From assembly GCA_963662175.1 (NCBI GenBank), contig OY759219.1:43950675-44014674 (forward strand): a stretch of 64,000 nucleotides of DNA. The letters are read 5' to 3'. Of the stretch, positions 58,953 through 64,000 are shown in pieces. A program made the position numbers and the translations under genes. Below the pieces are notes generated by a model, which was given only the letters and a program-made list of their open reading frames with translations, searched no databases and was not told where the DNA came from. Every line of letters starts with the position of its first letter. The stretch's first letter is position 1. This DNA is from Aradus depressus (taxonomy: Eukaryota; Arthropoda; Insecta; Hemiptera; Aradidae).

Positions 58953-60050
58953 ATGCCAATTACCAGAGGACAAGCGAGAAGATTAGAGGAGGAAAGTAGA
59001 GAGGAAGGGTCAAGTTCGGAGGAAAGATCCGATATGGAGTTATCGGAAGATAGAGAAAGGGAGACTCCAGCCGCAATGGAATCCATGCAGGGTACAGGTA
59101 AGGAGTCGGAAGGGGAGGCGGTAAATAAAGATAAAGAAAAAGAGGGCATTGCTGCTCCTGATATGGAATGGCTCCGTGTTGTGTTAACAAAGTTAACTGG
59201 GGAAATGGGGAATATCAATCAAAAAATAGAAGAACAGGGAAAAGAATTAAAGGGGGAGATTGGAAATATTAAAAAGAGAATAGAAGAACAGGGAAAAGAA
59301 TTAAGGGGGGATATTGGAAATATCAATCAGAGAATAGAAGAACAGGGAAAAGAATTAAAGGGAGAGATGGGAAATTTAAGAGGAGACATTAAAAATTTAG
59401 AAGTTAAATTAAATAAAAATATATACAATTTGAAGGACCAGATAGAGAATTTGCAGAAAGATAAACAATGTTTAGGAAATCGAATAGATAAAGCAGGAGA
59501 AAACTTAGAAAAGCACTTAAATCAAAAAATTAACAAGTTGGATGAAGGGAATTCTGAAGTAGAAAAAGAGGTTCTTATTATTGACAGTCAGTCACAAGTT
59601 GATGAGGTAGAAGGAACAGAGAATAACAGTGGGGAGGAACAGACCCAAATTTTAGAGAAAGATGTGGAGGAAAAGAGTAAAAAAGTGGAAAAATTAGTAT
59701 TAAGTGAAAATCAAGAAAATAGGATGAATGTTGATGTGGATGGACAGAGTGAAAGGAACATTTTGATGTTATTAGACAAAACAAACGAACAGACTGAGGA
59801 CAACAAACAAAAGACAAATTTTAATTTTAAAGAAAATCTAGTAGAAACCTACAGACAAAATGGAAATAGAAAGAAGGCTAATAAAAGATATAAGAACAAT
59901 TTTAAAAAGAGAGTAAAAGCATTCAAACAGGTATTAAGGACAAAATTAACACTGAACAAATATTTAGAAAAGGGGGAGGGGATTTTTAAAGACATAATTC
60001 GCCGGGGCATCCGGAATAAGAAAAAATTAAATTTGGGCTTTGCAATATAA
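58953..60050 (+). CDS. gag: Coiled-coil Gag-like protein (family B)
   Basis: 365 residues, intact, from MPITRGQARRLEEESREEGS. Acidic N-terminus, then three 18-residue repeats around NINQKIEEQGKELKGE (residues about 88-145; 54-bp units in DNA), a longer coiled coil (LKDQIENLQKDKQCLGNRID), an acidic middle and a strongly basic C-terminus (NRKKANKRYKNNFKKRVKAF). No CCHC knuckle, protease or capsid motif recognised. Its place after the 5' LTR and its likeness in design to the coiled coils of A and C suggest a structural Gag-type role; this is inference. Confidence 0.65.
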   Translation: MPITRGQARRLEEESREEGSSSEERSDMELSEDRERETPAAMESMQGTGKESEGEAVNKDKEKEGIAAPDMEWLRVVLTKLTGEMGNINQKIEEQGKELKGEIGNIKKRIEEQGKELRGDIGNINQRIEEQGKELKGEMGNLRGDIKNLEVKLNKNIYNLKDQIENLQKDKQCLGNRIDKAGENLEKHLNQKINKLDEGNSEVEKEVLIIDSQSQVDEVEGTENNSGEEQTQILEKDVEEKSKKVEKLVLSENQENRMNVDVDGQSERNILMLLDKTNEQTEDNKQKTNFNFKENLVETYRQNGNRKKANKRYKNNFKKRVKAFKQVLRTKLTLNKYLEKGEGIFKDIIRRGIRNKKKLNLGFAI

Positions 60051-62185
60051 TTGCATTAGCCACTTCTTATGGTGAACATATTTTTTTTGCAACTCGGATG
60101 AGTTTGAGGAAATGACTGACAGACTAACATGACAGAATTAGGATTAATTTAAAATATGACGAAGTGACCATGGACTAATATAATAGTATGGATGATAAAT
60201 TTATTTTTTTGAATGAGAGAATTTTGGTACATGAAGAGTATGAATGAATTTTGGTATAGTTCTGTGTTTAAAGTAATTAGGAATTATATTTTTTTAGGAT
60301 TAGATTATATGATAGGATCAGTATAAAATTATCTGAGAATTATATTTAAGGATTAGTCACCCAAATTTAATATGTGAAATTTTTTTTATTTAGAAGTTAC
60401 TTATTAATAATGATTATTGAAAATTAAAACATATACATATAACTGATTGATTTTGAACGAACATAATATGGAAGAAGATAGATTTTTTTATTATATTTTT
60501 TATTACAAATGTTAGAAAGATAAATCAGCAGGCTGAGAGATGCCTAGATCTCTTTGGAGACATGACGAACTTCCTGAAGCCGAGTCAAGGGGACAGATTT
60601 TCTGTTTCGGAACTGTTCAGCTAGGATACCGGACGTGACTAAATCATAATAATATTATAAATTAGAAAGACGAACGAAACTGTATAGAAGCCTTGGAAGG
60701 ATAATATATTATATAAATTGTATGTATGCATAGGTTAGTAAATTTTTGTTATTATAAATTCTATTATTTCGACAATTTCATTTATTACTTTAAGTAACAT
60801 GTTTTTCTACGTAAATTTTTTTATGTAGGGAGAGTAGATGAGAATGAGAAGAGTTGTAGGAGCACATTATATAACTTTAGGAATAGGAACAAACGAAGGG
60901 TAATATTAATTAGAGAAGTTTGAAATTAAATTGCTGATGACATTCTTTTAGACGTCGGGATTATATAGATTTGTTTTGGGAGAAATTATTTTTTTAATCC
61001 TAGTAAGAGCTAGTGATTAATTGGAGATTTATATTTTTTTGATCTGCGAGAGATGATTTTTTTTTGTGTCGACTAGAAAGAACTAGCGATATATATAGGA
61101 GATTTATGATGTAGTGTTGGTTGCCTACCTGAGATAGGAGGAACCGTATTTTTGCTACGTCGACGATGAAGTTATTATTATTAGGGAGTTATTAGTAGAG
61201 AAGGAAGTTGAAGTAAAAAATATGTGATACATTTTTTTTTTAGTTAGGAAGTATGAAGGACGTCTCAAAGAATTTTATACCTCAAAAAAAAAACAAAAAA
61301 AAAAAACAAGTAGGTATTATATATATTAAATAAATTAAATTTGTATTTCTTATTACCCGGCGTGAGGCCTAATTTTCATTGCTATGATATATTTTGGAAG
61401 TGTGATGAAGTAAATAAAGAAGGATTTATTTAATTTTTATTTCAAGTAAATTTTTTTTTTTATATACAATCTTTTTATATAATTATTTTGAATACATACA
61501 ATTGTATATTGATGGTAAAGGCGGAAAGTAAAATAATTGGCAATTTCTTAAATCTGCATCCAACTTGATTATTTCCAAACTTGATTTCATGACTTGACTG
61601 AACCTGTAAATATGTAAAAAATTTAGTATTATGTTATTTTTTTTGATGTTCAATTAGTTCCAAATTTTATAATTTTAAGATAACATTTTTTTTTAGGTTA
61701 AGGATTAATTGTAAACTTTTAGATTAAGATTTGTTTTTGTTTATTAGGAATTAAGTACGTATATATATAAGTTTAATAATTGTAAATAGTAATTAAAAAA
61801 AAAAAAATGGGCATATATATGAAAAGAGCGTCGAATTGAGCATATAAAAAATAAATCAGTGAGTGTAAGTGAGAGAGAGACTTCGATACATCGTTGATCA
61901 ATGAGTTGAAGACACCAAGGAGCCAGCCAACATGTGCGTTCGAGGAGGAGCCTATCATGTGAATTGGAGGAAGACGTAAATCCATCTGTATATTGAAGGA
62001 AGAAGCTTATCATGTGGATTCGAGGAAGAAGCTAAATCAACCTGTGTATTGGAAGAAATTAAATCTGAAAGAACTTATATAAAAGAAAAAAAAAAAAAAA
62101 TTTTGTGAACAAACATTTTTTTTTAAAAAGAAGGAAAAGGCAAATGTGATGTACACTACGGAACATTTTTTAATGAATATTTTAA
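60051..62185 (+). other. Family B noncoding internal region
   Basis: About 2.1 kb without open frames. Contains two to three loose ~51-bp repeats (CATGTG-ATTCGAGGAAGAAGC…TGTATATTG) at 61930-62060 and GAGATTTAT…ACTAGCGA-type repeats at 61010-61110. The purine stretch AAAAAGAAGGAAAAGGCAAA at 62126-62145, 40 bp before the LTR, may be the polypurine tract. Confidence 0.5.
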
Positions 62186-62928
62186 TGAAAAGAGGTAATT
62201 TTTTTTATTATAATTTAATATATATCAAGGTGTTTAAGAAAACAAAACAAGAAAACATATAAAACAGCTGTAAAAAATAGGGTTGTGTGGAATGAAGTCG
62301 TGAGCTAGCTCTGAAACGGTGCACTGTGGTTTGATATGTTTTAAATAAAAATGAAGTTGAACAATTAGATGAAAGTTGCCTGGGGTGGAATTAAAGTGTG
62401 AAGAGTTGACGGGGTCTGGTTTTTGTGGTAGAGGCGTCGAGAAGGTACAATTAATAATATATATATTTTTCAATATGCCCAAATAAAAATAATAATAGTT
62501 TTTAAGTATTTAGTTAAATGATTTTGTTGCTTTGTTTTTCTTTTGCTTTGTTCAATGTTTAGTTTTTTTTATTAGAATGTGCAAATAAAGCAAATAACCC
62601 AAATATTTGTCCTCTTCAAATTCTATTCTATTCATCTTCCCTGTTGGCCCAGTAGTAGTATCATTTGAAAAACCTTTGGATTAGAAATTAATATTATTTA
62701 AAATTATTAAAAATTGGTATCTCTTTGTGAATCCAAGTGTAAAGTTTGTTTAATTGAATTTTTTTTCGTTGTATACGTGTACTTTCTTAAAAATTGCACG
62801 TCTTAAATTATTGATAATATTTTTTTTTAGGGCAATTTTCGGCAAACTACTGTAGAAATCAAAATTTAAATAAACAAAAGAGATCAAATTTCTACAGGAA
62901 ATGTGGTAGCAAACAAGTTTTTATCACA
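62186..62928 (+). repeat. 3' LTR of family B element
   Basis: Almost identical to 57957-58697. Followed by ATGATATACTCCCTC, which is the continuation of the interrupted family A LTR. Confidence 0.85.
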
Positions 62929-63513
62929 ATGATATACTCCCTCAGAGTGATCATACAGAGTGGCCACTCGAACTAATCAGTGAATTATAGTGTATTTCGG
63001 ACGGTGCAAAGCCAGTGAAAGATGTAACTTCTAGTGTGGCCTCGAAACCGGACAGATCTTCAATGACTTATGAAATACGTGACTGCATGATTTCTGCGGG
63101 ATGTCCAGATAAAGATAATCGCACCGTCTTCGCCAGGGATATCATAATCAAGGTACCTGTAGTATCGATTCTAGGATAGGTGATTATAGAAACGATTCAG
63201 TCCTTTCCGACATAGGCCCATTTTGTTTGTAAATTATATTTTGTAAATTTTGTATTCTCATTAAAATAAATATGTTACAGTTCTAAGTTGATTCATTCCA
63301 TTCCCCCCCACTTATGCTTCTTCAAGTTTGCAACAGTAGTTAATTATTATTAATTACTGGTGTCAACTACACATTAGGAAATTGTAACCGTTCTTCCCAT
63401 GAGTCGCGATGTAAGAATTTTCAATTTTAATAATTTTTCGTCGTTAATTGTATTTTTACTAATTAAGTAATTTGCACTCTCACGATATAAGAAGGGGAAA
63501 GGTGGTTACAATA

Positions 63514-63665
63514 TGTGGCCATTTTTAAATATAAATCGTACTTACAGTGACGTCACTCGAAAATATTCATTACACAATTACTTATTTTACACACACAACT
63601 CCCTCATTATTTCATCCTTCCACCAACATCACCCCACATCCACCAACATCACTTCATCACCCTCA
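63514..63665 (+). repeat. Repeat R, right flank of the split LTR
   Basis: GTGGCCATTTTTAAATATAA ATCGTACTTACAGTGACGTC… then the ATTTCATCCTTCCACCAACA part. Same sequence, in the same position relative to the LTR end, as at A2. Confidence 0.75.
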
Positions 63666-64000
63666 AAATATTCACTGCATTGTTTAAAAAAAATAAAACT
63701 TCACAACATATCTAGACGTGTCTACTAAGGCAACTCCAGAGGTCCTAGGTTTTAGGTTCAATTTGGTCTCCTTCCTGTAAGACTATTTAGATAAAACAAA
63801 AATTTTACTTTTTTCTCTTATTTTCTTTCTTCCTGTGTTTCATATATGTCTATTTCATTTTGTCTTCTTAAATTATATTTTAATTTTCTGTGCTCTTTGT
63901 TTTCTATTTAAACGCTTATTTTTTCAATTTGGACTAAAATACACACTATTACGGAACTAAAAACTCTTGGTCGATAGAGAAAAGGAACTCTCTTGCACCT
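63666..64000. other. Anonymous AT-rich end of window
   Basis: No gene or repeat recognised. Confidence 0.4.

Larger units (their letters stand above)
57957..62928 (+). mobile_element. Family B LTR retrotransposon, young, Gag only
   Basis: 4.97 kb with near-identical LTRs, 57957-58697 and 62186-62928, beginning TGAAAAGAGG and ending TTATCACA. I see one substitution (GACAATT/GGCAATT) and two T-run length differences between them. One coding region (58953-60050) and about 2.1 kb of noncoding DNA lie between. No Pol. The target duplication is not clean (ATGT/ATGA). Confidence 0.85.
55317..63510 (+). repeat. Family A-type LTR split by two insertions
   Basis: TGTAGCATGTCTACCCTATAGAC (55317-55339), 57312-57956 and 62929-63510 are consecutive pieces of an LTR closely matching the reverse complement of the solo LTR 35563-36972. 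It ends GGTTACA|ATAT. A hAT sits between pieces one and two and a family B element between two and three. Only one of the ~110-bp GCGATCGC units is present (57418-57470), against two in the solo LTR. Confidence 0.8.

Overview
AT-rich eukaryotic DNA, almost certainly from an arthropod and probably an insect. The evidence is the mobile-element fauna: RNase H-bearing I/Jockey-group LINEs, PRE_C2HC-type LINE ORF1 proteins, Ty3/gypsy elements, CGGBP1-like and GTF2IRD2-like hAT transposases, a piggyBac remnant and tRNA-derived SINEs. Species cannot be fixed from the sequence. No complete host gene is visible. Nearly every long open frame belongs to a transposable element. A few short coding-like stretches bounded by splice-like signals (25714-25792, 42226-42328, 42392-42578 and, more weakly, 40919-40954) are the only hints of host exons.

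Layout: 1-4490 is the first copy (A1, minus) of a polymerase-less LTR family, 'family A'. It has a coiled-coil Gag, a G-patch domain, an RT-start remnant and an integrase tail. 4491-10868 is a decayed Ty3/gypsy element (minus) with a 5'-truncated LINE at 9106-10596 in its right LTR. 11588-12001 is a fold-back MITE and 12601-12944 a SINE with 12-bp target duplications. 12977-17750 is a young, nearly complete Ty3/gypsy element (minus; 148-bp LTRs differing at one base, CATG target duplication). 18070-18996 is a 66-bp minisatellite that stays open in one frame. 19449-20558 holds two copies of a second SINE family. 20575-24618 is a second polymerase-less LTR element ('family C', minus) interrupted by a hAT transposon with perfect ends (21555-23155). 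24655-24918 is a piggyBac remnant. 25220-28200 is mostly anonymous.

28358-34700 is a pile of LINE pieces: an RT/RNase H LINE (minus), an internally deleted LINE (plus), and a LINE ORF1 (minus) preceded by a 26-bp tandem array. 35563-36972 is a solo LTR and 37300-39944 holds LINE remnants. 43039-48565 is the second family A copy (A2, minus). 49361-55290 is a full-length but dead LINE (plus) with a 13-bp near-perfect target duplication. 55317-63510 is a family A-type LTR (plus) split twice: by a decayed hAT (55340-57311) and by a young, Gag-only LTR element ('family B', 57957-62928).

The most notable theme is a set of LTR families (A, B, C) that keep Gag-like coiled-coil proteins, and in A and C a short protease/RT-start plus the last part of integrase, but have lost the polymerase. 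Both A copies show the same internal junction, so this looks like a propagated non-autonomous lineage dependent on a helper element, not two independent deletions. Several elements carry -1 frame junctions between Gag and the next frame. In the young gypsy element the junction falls on a textbook slippery heptamer followed directly by the Gag stop codon.
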